From Terrimonas pollutisoli (GTDB lineage: Bacteria; Bacteroidota; Bacteroidia; Chitinophagales; Chitinophagaceae), in assembly GCF_029360765.1 (NCBI RefSeq), contig NZ_JARKNA010000004.1, positions 124,001 through 188,000 on the forward strand: a stretch of 64,000 nucleotides of DNA, given 5' to 3'. The translations under genes were made by a program, and so were the position numbers. Numbering within the stretch: the first letter of the stretch is position 1; every line of letters begins with the position of its first letter. The notes below the pieces were generated by a model, which did no database searches, had not been told where the DNA came from, and worked only from the letters and a program-made list of their open reading frames with translations. Positions 37,614 to 46,938 of this stretch are shown piece after piece.

Positions 37614-38480
37614 ATGAAAGCTCCTTTTTTTTCCATTGTAATTGCTACATTCAATGCAGAACAAACGCTTGAGAAAACACTCCGGAGTATAATCAACCAG
37701 CGATTTAAAGACTTTGAACTGCTGATCATTGACGGCCGGTCAACGGATCAAACAATGCATATTCTAAGACAATTCAGTGCCGGTGACAGCAGGATCAAAA
37801 TTCTTTCTGAGCCCGATGCGGGTGTTTATGATGCGTTGAATAAAGGAATCAGGCTTGCGGAAGGACAATGGTTGTACTTTTTAGGGGCAGATGATTTTTT
37901 TTATGCCGACGATGTACTGGAGAAATTGCAAATAGTAATGAAGAATACGACCGCTTCAATCGTTTATGGCAATGTGTGGTATGAGCAATATGGGAGATTT
38001 TATGATGGAAAATTTACTATTTCAAAACTGTTGACAAGAAATATTTGTCACCAGGCTGTTTTTTATAAATCCGGGGTTTTTGCTGAAATCGGTATTTACA
38101 ATCTTTTGTATAAAACAGAAGCGGATTATGATTTCAATCTTCGTTGTTGGTTGAGGGGTGCTCGTACCCAATTTGTGCCGGTGACGATTGCTTTTTACAC
38201 TTCGGGCGGATTAAGTGGAAGCAGCAGGGATAGTGCGTTGGTGGATGATTATCCGTACATCGCAAGTGCTTATTTATTGAATGGCAATCTTAGTAAGATT
38301 TCAATCATTGCTAACCTGGCTCATTTGTTCCGGAAAATACTGTTGAGGTATCCATTCAAAAAAATGAGAACGGTCATTTGGAGGGGCGGACATTATGCAA
38401 AAAAAATAATCGCTTGTTTTTGGATGCTGTTAACTTTGCCATTCTATTTCCTGATTTCCATTATTCACCGTCAAGAATGA
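37614..38480 (+). CDS. Family 2 glycosyltransferase
   Basis: 288 residues. FSIVIATFNAEQTLEKTLRS (about residues 5-24) is the GT2 nucleotide-binding start, LLIIDGRSTDQT contains the acidic loop, and LYFLGADDFFY (about 88-98) gives the DxD-like metal site. A basic/hydrophobic C-terminal segment (IIACFWMLLTLPFYFLISII) suggests membrane attachment facing the cytoplasm. EPDAGVYDALNKGI is a motif common to colanic acid-type GT2 enzymes (WcaE-like). Its stop overlaps the next start (ATGA). Confidence 0.88.
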   Translation: MKAPFFSIVIATFNAEQTLEKTLRSIINQRFKDFELLIIDGRSTDQTMHILRQFSAGDSRIKILSEPDAGVYDALNKGIRLAEGQWLYFLGADDFFYADDVLEKLQIVMKNTTASIVYGNVWYEQYGRFYDGKFTISKLLTRNICHQAVFYKSGVFAEIGIYNLLYKTEADYDFNLRCWLRGARTQFVPVTIAFYTSGGLSGSSRDSALVDDYPYIASAYLLNGNLSKISIIANLAHLFRKILLRYPFKKMRTVIWRGGHYAKKIIACFWMLLTLPFYFLISIIHRQE

Positions 38481-39439
38481 AAAAAATAGTATTTACAATT
38501 TGTTCCAATAATTATCTGGCGCAGGCATCACTTTTAGCTGAGTCCTTTATCCGGGAAAATCCTGATTTTGATTTTTATATCGGTTTGGTAGATGTTATTC
38601 TTCCTGATATCAAATATCCCGCTGCGGATAATCTGTATATATTGCCCTGTGACAAGGTGGTACCGGCAGAACAATTGAGCGAGATGGTGAAAGTGTATAA
38701 AATAGTAGAGCTTAATACAAGTGTGAAGCCATTTTATATCAGTTATTTTTTTGCTAATAATAATGAGTGCAAAGTTATTTACCTCGACCCGGATATATAC
38801 GTGTATAACTCATTTAACGAGGTCATCAATTTGCTGGATGTACATGATTTTGTGATTACACCCCATATACTTTCTCCTATTCCTTTGGATGATCAATTTC
38901 CGCAGGAGCGGGTGTTTGTGAAGTATGGCATATATAATCTTGGTTTTATTGCCTTAAGGAAAGGTGAGCAAAGTATTTCTTTTGTGAACTGGTGGAAGGA
39001 GAGATTGGCAGTTCTTTGCTATTCCGAGACACAGATGGGTATTTTTGTGGATCAGTCATGGGTTGGATTTTTGCCTGTATATTATAAGAATGTACATATT
39101 TCTGACCATCCTGGAATGAATGCGGCATTTTGGAACTTACACGAAAGGTATTATCAGGTAATTGATAACAGGTTTTATGTTAATAAGGTCCACCCGCTAA
39201 TTTTTTTTCACTTTAGTTCTTTCAATTTAAATGACATAAATTCATTAGCCAGGAATGGAACGAGGTACACATTGAAAGACAGGCCGGATTTAAAAAAGCT
39301 TTTTGAAGATTATGGAGCTAATTTTCGAAATGCAAAGAAAATGTATAATTCCAATGTGGAGTGTTTTTATACAAAAAGAACATTTATACAAAGAGCAGTT
39401 TATTATTGGAACCGGTACAAAATAAGAAAGTCGATGTAA
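38477..39439 (+). CDS. Glycosyltransferase, GT8-like
   Basis: 320 residues from ATG 38477, which overlaps the upstream stop by four bases. The frame is open further upstream, but that part only shadows the GT2 C-terminus. KKIVFTICSNNYLAQASLLAE opens a GT-A fold, and CKVIYLDPDIYVYNSF (about residues 94-109) contains the DxD metal-binding motif in the style of GT8 enzymes. The later segment VHPLIFFHFSSFN matches the end of the catalytic domain in related proteins. Nucleotide sugar and acceptor are unknown. Confidence 0.75.
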   Translation: MKKIVFTICSNNYLAQASLLAESFIRENPDFDFYIGLVDVILPDIKYPAADNLYILPCDKVVPAEQLSEMVKVYKIVELNTSVKPFYISYFFANNNECKVIYLDPDIYVYNSFNEVINLLDVHDFVITPHILSPIPLDDQFPQERVFVKYGIYNLGFIALRKGEQSISFVNWWKERLAVLCYSETQMGIFVDQSWVGFLPVYYKNVHISDHPGMNAAFWNLHERYYQVIDNRFYVNKVHPLIFFHFSSFNLNDINSLARNGTRYTLKDRPDLKKLFEDYGANFRNAKKMYNSNVECFYTKRTFIQRAVYYWNRYKIRKSM

Positions 39440-39450
39440 GAGCAAAGTGC

Positions 39451-40236
39451 TCACATATTTTCCAGCTTTAGCTTTGTTTTTAGATTAAATAACCATTTTC
39501 CCACTTGTGATTTCAATAACAGGTGCAGAATTTTAAGACGTAGCTGCCATATATCTATCTTAAGCGAATAATCAAAATACCGTAAGTAAACTGCTTTGGT
39601 TTGTTTCAGCGAAAGCAGATATTGAGTGGCACTGACTCCTGCGGGGGCCATCACAACAAAAGGTTGGGGTATAAATTGAAATTTTTCCTTATAAATGCGG
39701 CAAAGAAAATCATAATCCATTGCAATGGATAAACCCGGATCATAAAGACCCTGTCTGTCATGCAATTCCTTTTTTACAAACATGGTTTGATGGCAAATGC
39801 TACGCATACCACGATATAGCTTATCCTTTTCAAATGGCTTGCCAATAATGATCCACTTGCCACCTCTCATTATTTGATATTTTGCGTGTAGCCATTGCAG
39901 GGAAATGTCGTTCGAAAAGACGGTCGATGCCATCTTTAATACGTTGTTATCAACATACGTGTCCCCGGAATTAAGCATGTTTACAATCGTACCGGTCGCC
40001 CGCAAAATACCCTTATTAAACGCATCACCTATTCCACTGTCTTTTTCGCTGATCCATTTTCGGTAGGCTGGCAGCTCATGATTTTGCAGATAGTTACGGA
40101 TATCGTTATTGGTTGAGCCATCAATGATCCAATGCTCATAAGGCGGGGTATCCTGGATATCAACGGACTTGCAGGTTATAATAAGGTCTTCCAGGTTGTT
40201 AAAGCAAATCGTTATGATGGAGATAGTAGGATTCAC
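39451..40236 (-). CDS. Family 2 glycosyltransferase (WcaE-like)
   Basis: 261 residues. ISIITICFNNLEDLIITCKS opens the domain, HWIIDGSTNNDIRNYL carries the acidic loop, SGIGDAFNKGILRATG and MLNSGDTYVDNN (the latter with the metal-site Asp) are typical of the WcaE/colanic acid GT2 group. It is the last of a minus-strand trio (yfhO-like, GT4, GT2) whose members overlap by four bases each, so co-expression is nearly certain. Confidence 0.88.
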   Translation of the reverse strand: MNPTISIITICFNNLEDLIITCKSVDIQDTPPYEHWIIDGSTNNDIRNYLQNHELPAYRKWISEKDSGIGDAFNKGILRATGTIVNMLNSGDTYVDNNVLKMASTVFSNDISLQWLHAKYQIMRGGKWIIIGKPFEKDKLYRGMRSICHQTMFVKKELHDRQGLYDPGLSIAMDYDFLCRIYKEKFQFIPQPFVVMAPAGVSATQYLLSLKQTKAVYLRYFDYSLKIDIWQLRLKILHLLLKSQVGKWLFNLKTKLKLENM

Positions 40237-41363
40237 AGGTTTGTTTTAATAATGTCGGAAGCTTGTCTCGCTATATTGTCCCAATAAAAATGATTAAAAA
40301 AGTCCATAGGAATACGATCTTCTACACTTTCGGCGGCAGCAATAATATTTTTACAAAACGCTTTACTATCGTAGTCAGGAACTATTCTCAATTTGTTGCC
40401 GGTGATGGCTGCCGGTACCCCGATGGCGCCGTTGACGAAAGAAACAGCGGAGCAGCCTGCAGCTAATGCTTCTACCAGTTTTGTTTTGATACCGCCTCCA
40501 TCGGTGACGGGATTTATAAAAATATCGGCAGCTTTAAAATAAGTATCAATTTCATTGACAAAACCAGCATAGACAATATTGCGATCCCTGTAGTCTTTTA
40601 GCTCATTGTATTCAGGTGAAAGCAGGGGGCCGCAAATAATAATAGTATAGCGTATGTCCTTTTGCTGCAGTAGCATCGGGTTTATATGCTTAAGTATATA
40701 ATCTAACCCTTTTTTATTAGGCAGATAGTTCAGGGCCCCATTGAATAACAAAAGATAATTGTCGCCGGCAATGCCCAATTGCTTGCATATCTCTTTTTTG
40801 GCTGCTTTTTTTTCTTCAATAGAAGGCGGTGCGTTTTTTTCTGAACCATATGTTATCACCGCACACTTTTCTTTGGGTATGCCAAAGTTTTTTACTCCAT
40901 GGAGTAAATCCTCTTCAGTGATAAAAAAGTTGAAATCTGCATTTTTATGAACAGTACGTTCATACCAGGTCATTATCCGCCACCACCATTTGCCGGTCGA
41001 CCGGAAGCGAAGCCCCTCGATATTGTGGGAATGTATAATGAGCTTCACGCCTGTAGTTATTTTCAACAAAATCGCCAACCATCCGTAGTATGGCTGCTCC
41101 ATCAGCAGGTGAGTGATTTTCTCTTTTCGAAATTCGCTTTTGAGTTTGAAAAAGTAAGCAGGGTTTATATAACGCAGGTTGTGTGTGCCAAGGATCTTTT
41201 TTACTATAAATGGTTCATGGCTTTGCTCGCTATTGTTTTTAGTGGTATAACAAATCACATCGCAATGCCGTGAAAAATACTTAAGGAAAAAATAAATTGC
41301 TTTTTGCCCCCCCATTTTGGCCGGCATTACACGATAAGGCACCAAAGACGCAATGCGTATCAT
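40233..41363 (-). CDS. Family 4 glycosyltransferase
   Basis: 376 residues, GT-B fold. The N-terminal domain begins MIRIASLVPYRVMPAKMGGQKA with the Gly-rich acceptor loop; the C-terminal donor domain has VYAGFVNEIDTYFKAADIFINP (about residues 262-283) and DGGGIKTKLVEALAAGCSAV (about 286-305) with the E-x7-E-like region of GT4. Retaining transfer from a nucleotide sugar in the cytoplasm is expected. It overlaps both neighbours by four bases. Confidence 0.88.
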   Translation of the reverse strand: MIRIASLVPYRVMPAKMGGQKAIYFFLKYFSRHCDVICYTTKNNSEQSHEPFIVKKILGTHNLRYINPAYFFKLKSEFRKEKITHLLMEQPYYGWLAILLKITTGVKLIIHSHNIEGLRFRSTGKWWWRIMTWYERTVHKNADFNFFITEEDLLHGVKNFGIPKEKCAVITYGSEKNAPPSIEEKKAAKKEICKQLGIAGDNYLLLFNGALNYLPNKKGLDYILKHINPMLLQQKDIRYTIIICGPLLSPEYNELKDYRDRNIVYAGFVNEIDTYFKAADIFINPVTDGGGIKTKLVEALAAGCSAVSFVNGAIGVPAAITGNKLRIVPDYDSKAFCKNIIAAAESVEDRIPMDFFNHFYWDNIARQASDIIKTNL

Positions 41364-43843
41364 TTTGCCCGTCTTTTTTTAACCCCCGTCCACCATGACA
41401 TAAAAAATCCCAACACAATTAGCAGCAAAATAAAATAAGAGGCGATATAACAAATTCTCATTGCCTTTTTATACATCTCCGATTCAAACACAAATTTGAT
41501 AGTGTGTTTGCCGGCAGGGACGGAGAGGCCCCGCAATACATAATTGGTTTTTACATAATCAACTTTCTTGCCGTCAATATAAGCGTTCCATCCATCCGGG
41601 TAATATACTTCACTAAATACAGCAAACTGGGGTGTTTGTGCATTGGAGGAATACTCCATTGTATCATTATCGAATTTTGTGAGGGCAATAGTGGCAGCCG
41701 AATCAAAAGACGGCTGCGCTGCATGAGCGGAAAATGCCTGCTGAACAATGGCTGTGTCTTTTAAATCTGTCTTTCCAATTGTTTGTATTTCCTCTACATC
41801 ATCTTTTACAAACCGGATATGTTTTACAAACCAGCTGTTCCCATAAGCATTAGGATTAGGTATCAGCGTTTGCTGACCGTTTTGTGGATTTTGAGCGATA
41901 ACATATTTTGCATTTAGCATGTTGAGCACCTGCGGGTTGGGATTACCATACAGGTATCGTTCAATGATATCCTGGTAAATCCTGAGTTTTGCAGGATGAT
42001 ATCCCCCGATAGCTTTATGAAAGGCGGAAACCCGGAAATCACTTGCACTAAATCTATCCGGCCCTGCATTGTAAACCCGGTAGGATAGATCTTTATCTGC
42101 CAGTATTTGTTCGTCTATCGGTGTTTTAGTAAAGTTTTCTGCCTGTTGCTCATCTTTAGACTGATAGTTGTTTTCATTTAAATAGTCTTTGTCTATCACT
42201 AATAAATCAGCTATCGTTACTACGGTAAGAATAACTGCAATGCTAAAAGGTTTTAAAATGCTCTTTACATAGACCCAAAATAACCCCAATAGTAATACTG
42301 CAAAAATAATCGTACGCAATACCTGTCCGCCAAACATGGCACTGCGGTCGGCTTTCAGGCCGGCAATGGTGGTTCTCGAAATTTCATCATCAGCACCCAT
42401 GCTTTTTAAACGCTGAATCATAAAATCATCAATTGGCGAACTATAGTCCATGGCTATATAAACCAGGCCGGTTAAAACAACAAGGCCGCCAAGTGTATAG
42501 AGTATTTTTTTGAAGTTTGCTTTGACGTATTCACGGCTGTTTTCGGTAAAGAATAAATGGTGAACGGCCAGTACTGCCATCACCGGTAAAGTGAGCTGCG
42601 CCATCACCAGTGACATAGAAGGCGCCCTGAACTTATTGTACATCGGGAGGTTCTCAAAAAGAAAAACATTGAACCCCGGAAAAAATTTACCCCATGACAT
42701 CAGGATGGATAAAACGGATGCTGCCAGCAAGCCCCATCGAAGCGGATGCTTTACCAGTACAAAACCGAGTAAAGCCAATAAGCAAACAATGACGCCGATA
42801 TATGCAGGGCCGCTGGTGCTTTCAAGTCCTCCCCAATACCTGGGCAACGCACTTGCTACCTGTGCTGCTGAATTTTCAGGCAATCCTTTAGCGGTTAACT
42901 TCCTGATGACATTTGAATTTTCATCAAGAGGGTTGGCGCTGCTGCCGCCAAAAGCATTTGGCATCAGCATGACCAATGGCTCTGCTTTCGAAAAGCTATA
43001 TTGAAAAGCATAGGAAGTGTCAAGCCCTGAAGTCTTTTTCACTTTTACACTGTCACCTTCAATATTTATATTTTGACCACCACGTATGGTATGTTTGGCA
43101 TAGCTGGAGCCGATCAAAAAAGAGAATGAATTAGCCGCTACACCTGCTACTGCGGCAATCGCTGTTATGCCAAATCCTATTGCTATATGTTTCCATTCTT
43201 TTCTTTTTATCCAGGTAGCCAGGTATCCCAGCGTGACACAGCCGGCTACAAGAAAAAAATAAAAATTGATCTGTGGATGATTGGCAAGTATTTCCATATA
43301 GGTGCCAAGGGTGGCAATGGCCAGGCCCAGCCAATACCTTTTTTCAAAAATGAGAATGAGGCCGGTTAGCAACAGGGGCATATATACAATCGCTGATATC
43401 TTGGTCATATGACCAGCGCTAAGGATAACGGGATTGTATGTTGAAAAAGCATAAGCTAATGCGCCGAAAATACCAACCACGGGTTTCATCCCGAGGGCCA
43501 GGCAGAGTATATAAAAAAATACGGCTGCCAGGAAGAAGTAATGAATAGGATCAGGCAGTCCTAATGAAAAAATTTTATTGAGATCAGGTAAGATACTTTT
43601 TCCTTCCACTGCAATCTGGTAATTCGGCATGCCACTAAATACATTGGAGTTCCACAAAGGAAAATGTCCATGTTTTTCTTTATAATCAAACGCATTTTGT
43701 GCGACGCCTTTCCAGCCTAACACATCATGCTGGTTGAGCACATTGCCATCTAATACAGGTTTGCAAAAGAAAACGGAAACAACTAAGAAAATAAGTACAG
43801 CGATTACATGCGGAACTATTTTTTTTACCAGGTCGTTTTTCAT
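41360..43843 (-). CDS. YfhO-family polytopic membrane protein
   Basis: 827 residues from the chosen ATG (MKNDLVKKIVPHVIAVLIF); the longer frame to 43891 adds no similarity. About a dozen membrane helices alternate with periplasmic loops; VSVFFCKPVLDGNVLNQHD followed by HFPLWNSNVFSGMP is the characteristic first periplasmic loop of YfhO-like proteins, and the C-terminal soluble domain ends with SEVYYPDGWNAYIDG and a last helix. YfhO relatives are thought to be GT-C-type lipid-linked sugar transferases (for example glycosylating teichoic acids in Firmicutes). Here it heads a glycosyltransferase operon, so glycan transfer at the outer face of the inner membrane is inferred. Confidence 0.85.
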   Translation of the reverse strand: MKNDLVKKIVPHVIAVLIFLVVSVFFCKPVLDGNVLNQHDVLGWKGVAQNAFDYKEKHGHFPLWNSNVFSGMPNYQIAVEGKSILPDLNKIFSLGLPDPIHYFFLAAVFFYILCLALGMKPVVGIFGALAYAFSTYNPVILSAGHMTKISAIVYMPLLLTGLILIFEKRYWLGLAIATLGTYMEILANHPQINFYFFLVAGCVTLGYLATWIKRKEWKHIAIGFGITAIAAVAGVAANSFSFLIGSSYAKHTIRGGQNINIEGDSVKVKKTSGLDTSYAFQYSFSKAEPLVMLMPNAFGGSSANPLDENSNVIRKLTAKGLPENSAAQVASALPRYWGGLESTSGPAYIGVIVCLLALLGFVLVKHPLRWGLLAASVLSILMSWGKFFPGFNVFLFENLPMYNKFRAPSMSLVMAQLTLPVMAVLAVHHLFFTENSREYVKANFKKILYTLGGLVVLTGLVYIAMDYSSPIDDFMIQRLKSMGADDEISRTTIAGLKADRSAMFGGQVLRTIIFAVLLLGLFWVYVKSILKPFSIAVILTVVTIADLLVIDKDYLNENNYQSKDEQQAENFTKTPIDEQILADKDLSYRVYNAGPDRFSASDFRVSAFHKAIGGYHPAKLRIYQDIIERYLYGNPNPQVLNMLNAKYVIAQNPQNGQQTLIPNPNAYGNSWFVKHIRFVKDDVEEIQTIGKTDLKDTAIVQQAFSAHAAQPSFDSAATIALTKFDNDTMEYSSNAQTPQFAVFSEVYYPDGWNAYIDGKKVDYVKTNYVLRGLSVPAGKHTIKFVFESEMYKKAMRICYIASYFILLLIVLGFFMSWWTGVKKRRAK

Positions 43844-43885
43844 TCGTATATTTTTTATTCTATTTTGCCCGAATGGAACCTTTGA

Positions 43886-43933
43886 TGACAAAAATTTTCA
43901 TTTCCCTGTGTAATAAAAATGAAAATTTTGTCA
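43886..43933. repeat. Long inverted repeat between yfhO-like gene and the small membrane protein
   Basis: Left arm TGACAAAAATTTTCATTT (43886-43903) and right arm AAATGAAAATTTTGTCA (43917-43933) are complementary except for one extra A, with a 13-nt loop. It lies at the 5' side of divergent genes, so an operator or regulatory hairpin is more likely than a terminator. Confidence 0.6.
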
Positions 43934-44101
43934 TGTCGGTTTCATTGATAATTTTTTTAATCTTCCCGGGTCAGTCATCGTTTATGGAAAACCGGGCAGG
44001 AACATTCGTTGGCTTTGTTTTAAAAGAAAGCCCCGCAAAATTAGCCCGGGGCATTCAGTTTCAGGCTGACAAAATAATGCTATTTTAGACGAAAATCACC
44101 G

Positions 44102-44404
44102 ATGGGTTGGCTATTATTTTTGTCAAGACTGGCTTTTATCTGCGGGTTATGTTTCCTTGCTTCCCTGGCATTCCTGGTGCGAAGAGAAGGGAATACCGAA
44201 GTAGTTTCTTCCACTATTATCACTATTGGATTTGTGATGGGTTTGTTAATTGTTCCGGCAACCCTTGTTTGCTATTTGATCGTGCTGGTCAGAAAAAAAC
44301 AAATCCCGGTTCCTCTTTGGCTGATCATTGCCAACATCGTGTTCCTTTTTATTTTAATGCTTTATATAATTTTCATCAATGTTGAAGGCAATTATCCATC
44401 ATAA
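44102..44404 (+). CDS. Small three-helix membrane protein, unassigned
   Basis: 100 residues. Three hydrophobic segments are visible (about residues 5-27, 34-60, 72-95) with a positively charged loop VRKKQ between helices 2 and 3. No catalytic motif or family is recognised. Its end overlaps the start of the queuosine-precursor transporter gene by 26 bases in another frame, so the two are probably co-translated. Function unknown. Confidence 0.6.
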   Translation: MGWLLFLSRLAFICGLCFLASLAFLVRREGNTEVVSSTIITIGFVMGLLIVPATLVCYLIVLVRKKQIPVPLWLIIANIVFLFILMLYIIFINVEGNYPS

Positions 44405-45179
44405 GCCCACCCGGTTATTTTTGATATTAAGCGGTTTTTTTGTTGCTAATGCCCTGATCGCAGAGATCATTGGGGTAAAAATTTTTTCGTTGGAGAAAAC
44501 ACTGGGTTTTGCTCCCTTAAATATTCACTTGTTCGGAAACGATCTTTCGGTGAATCTCACAGCCGGTGTTTTACTCTGGCCGGTAGTTTTCATCATGACG
44601 GATATCATTAATGAATATTATGGGATGAAAGGAGTGAGGTTTTTATCCTGGCTGACAGCGGGCCTGATTGCCTTTGCTTTCCTTGTTTTTTATGGCGCCA
44701 TGAAATTGACACCGGCAGATTTTTTCATTACCAGCAAACAGGGTAGTGGCGTGCCCGATATGGAAAAGGCTTATAACAGTGTGCTGGGCCAGGGCGGTTT
44801 TATCATCATCGGATCGTTGACTGCTTTTATCCTGGGCCAGTTAATTGATGTGTTCGTGTTTCATAAAATAAAAAAAGCGACCGGTGAAAAAAATATCTGG
44901 CTTCGGGCAACCGGGTCAACCTTAATCTCGCAATTCATCGACAGTTTTGTGGTATTGTTTATCGCTTTCTACGTTGGTACCAGGGTAAATCGAAGTGGTA
45001 ATGATTTTGTATGGCCGTTTAATTTATTTATCGCGGTTGGGGTCGTGAACTACATTTATAAATTTACAGTGGCGATCCTGTTGACCCCGGTTATTTATCT
45101 TGTTCATAGCCTGATTGAAAAATATCTCGGGCCTGAACAAGCCACCGCCATGAAGAAGGCCGCAATGGGTGATGAATAG
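44379..45179 (+). CDS. yhhQ: Queuosine precursor transporter
   Basis: 266 residues, six to seven membrane helices. Segments IIGVKIFSLEKT and WPVVFIMTDIINEYYGMKGVR (about residues 65-85) are diagnostic of the YhhQ/vitamin uptake-like family, as is the Gln/Asp-bearing LGQLIDVFVFHKIKK (about 146-160) and STLISQFIDSFVVLF. These proteins import preQ0/preQ1 or queuine across the inner membrane for tRNA queuosine modification. Starts inside the preceding small membrane gene. Confidence 0.9.
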   Translation: MLKAIIHHKPTRLFLILSGFFVANALIAEIIGVKIFSLEKTLGFAPLNIHLFGNDLSVNLTAGVLLWPVVFIMTDIINEYYGMKGVRFLSWLTAGLIAFAFLVFYGAMKLTPADFFITSKQGSGVPDMEKAYNSVLGQGGFIIIGSLTAFILGQLIDVFVFHKIKKATGEKNIWLRATGSTLISQFIDSFVVLFIAFYVGTRVNRSGNDFVWPFNLFIAVGVVNYIYKFTVAILLTPVIYLVHSLIEKYLGPEQATAMKKAAMGDE

Positions 45180-45180
45180 A

Positions 45181-45645
45181 TTAGTTCCTTTCTTTTATAA
45201 GTGCGGCGACTACTTTATCAATGGGTAGTGTGACACTTTCTGCAGAAAAGTCATCCCATTCAATCAGGCGGAAAGTTTCTGTTTCTCCTTTTTCGTTATA
45301 AACCGACAATTGCTTTTCATCAAAATCAAAAACTTTGTCCCGCAGCGGAACTTTGATTGCTTCCAATGCTTTTACATGATAGTAAATGGAGACGATCTGG
45401 TGACTGGGATTGAACGCAGACATCTGGTAGAAATCGGTAGTATAAAGGTGCTCACCCACTTCTACTTCAAGATCCATTTCTTCTTTGAACTCCCGTTTCA
45501 GGCAATCTCTCGTGCCTTCACCAAACTCTAAGCCGCCACCGGGAAATTTTGTATAATAGTTGCCACGGATATATTCATCACTTACCAGCACTTGTTTTTT
45601 TTCATTAACCAGGAGTCCATATACCCTGATAGTAAATATTGACAT
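45181..45645 (-). CDS. Nudix hydrolase
   Basis: 154 residues. The Nudix box G-x5-E-x7-R-E-x2-E-E is present as GLEFGEGTRDCLKREFKEEM (about residues 38-57). The preceding KFPGGG matches the fold. It hydrolyses a nucleoside diphosphate linked to X; the substrate is unknown. The stop lies two bases from the convergent yhhQ stop, and corA ends six bases upstream of it on the same strand, so it is likely co-transcribed with corA. Confidence 0.9.
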   Translation of the reverse strand: MSIFTIRVYGLLVNEKKQVLVSDEYIRGNYYTKFPGGGLEFGEGTRDCLKREFKEEMDLEVEVGEHLYTTDFYQMSAFNPSHQIVSIYYHVKALEAIKVPLRDKVFDFDEKQLSVYNEKGETETFRLIEWDDFSAESVTLPIDKVVAALIKERN

Positions 45646-45650
45646 ACGAA

Positions 45651-46589
45651 TTAAAATATTTTTCTTCGGAAAAAAAGCCAGCCAATCGTTAAGGCTATAA
45701 TTAAGGATACAAATACGACAATATAAAATGCATACGGCGAATGTTCAAAACCACTGCGAACATTCATGCCAAAAATACTTGCTATCAAAACAGGGAAAGT
45801 CAATACGATAGTAATAACCGCCAGTCTTTTTAAGACCTGGTTTTGATTGTTGGCGATAATGCTGGCAAAAGCATCCAGCGTACTCGTAAGCATGGTAGCA
45901 TAAATATTCGCCATTTCAAGAGCCTGCGAATTGTCTACGGTAAGATCGGCAAGAAACTCTTTCTCATCTTCATTCAGCCCAAGAAAATTGGTTCTTTCCA
46001 ATTTTATAAACAAGAGCTCGTTGGAACGTAAGGCTGTCACAAAATAGGTCAGGCTTTTTTGAATGCGCATCAGTTGCAGCAGGTGTTCGTTCCGGCTGGC
46101 ATCATACAATTTTTGTTCCAGGATGTTGCGGCGTTGATTGATCTCTTTCAGTGTATCGAGAAAGTTTTGAACTATTTTTTCAAACACTTTCAGCACAATC
46201 ATATTCCTTTTATCGGCATCCCTGTTTTGAAACGTGTTCAGGAATTTCTTGATCGCTGCGTTTTCAAAAGAGTTGACCGTTACCGTATGATTATGCGTAA
46301 GAATGATACAAATAGGGATTGTGATATAATAGGCATCACTCTCATTAAATGAATTATTCTCAGTGGGCGTTTTTATCACAATGAGCCGTACATTATCCTC
46401 TTTTTCAAACCGGCTTCTTTCATCAATATCCAGCGAGTCGGTCAAAAAGTCAAGGGGTATTTCCAATTGGGAGGATAGTTCAGAAAATTCTTCCTGCTTC
46501 AACGGCGGCAATACATTAATCCATGCACCATCTTCCGGCTTATCTATTTCAACCGTCTGGTGATTAATATTTTTAAAATATTTTATCAT
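45651..46589 (-). CDS. corA: CorA-family divalent cation transporter
   Basis: 312 residues. A large N-terminal cytoplasmic domain with long helices (KVFEKIVQNFLDTLKEINQRR) is followed by two C-terminal membrane helices. The pore signature Gly-Met-Asn is at the end of helix 1 (ASIFGMNVRSGF, about residues 270-281), and the protein ends with a short basic tail (FFRRKIF). It forms a pentameric Mg2+/Co2+ channel or, in some subgroups, an exporter. Confidence 0.9.
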   Translation of the reverse strand: MIKYFKNINHQTVEIDKPEDGAWINVLPPLKQEEFSELSSQLEIPLDFLTDSLDIDERSRFEKEDNVRLIVIKTPTENNSFNESDAYYITIPICIILTHNHTVTVNSFENAAIKKFLNTFQNRDADKRNMIVLKVFEKIVQNFLDTLKEINQRRNILEQKLYDASRNEHLLQLMRIQKSLTYFVTALRSNELLFIKLERTNFLGLNEDEKEFLADLTVDNSQALEMANIYATMLTSTLDAFASIIANNQNQVLKRLAVITIVLTFPVLIASIFGMNVRSGFEHSPYAFYIVVFVSLIIALTIGWLFFRRKIF

Positions 46590-46938
46590 AAAACGGCGTA
46601 AAGGTAGGGGGAAACGATGAAGTGAGGAGGGGTGGGGGATGGCTAGTAGCTAGTGGGGCATGGGGAAAGGGAAGTGGCAAGTGGGCCGTGGTTAGAGGGG
46701 AATGGGGAGGTGGTCAAGGCAGCTTCACATGACTGTTCGGGCGGAGGAGTGTACGTTGTCCCTCCCGATAGTCATCGGGACGGGGGAAGCGCTTTGACCA
46801 TGATGAAATTTCAATTGGGGGTGGATCATGAAATCCTCAATATAATTCAACACTGAGCAGGAGGTCAGTGAATGTTATTCTTTTCACTTTTATCTTTTCG
46901 CTTTTCACTTTCACCCCTCATACATCTTATTGCTGATT
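46590..46938. other. Gene-free stretch with G-rich tract and palindrome
   Basis: 46620-46715 is a G-rich run (repeats of GTGGGG, ATGGGGA, AAGTGG), the complement-type relative of the C-rich tracts at 47511 and 49086. TCCCGAT-agtc-ATCGGGA is at 46763-46780. No ORF here has protein-like content. Confidence 0.6.

Noticed and set aside
43873..44088. 71-codon plus-strand frame upstream of the small membrane protein.
   Set aside because: It is read through the inverted repeat at 43886-43933 and has no recognisable protein features.
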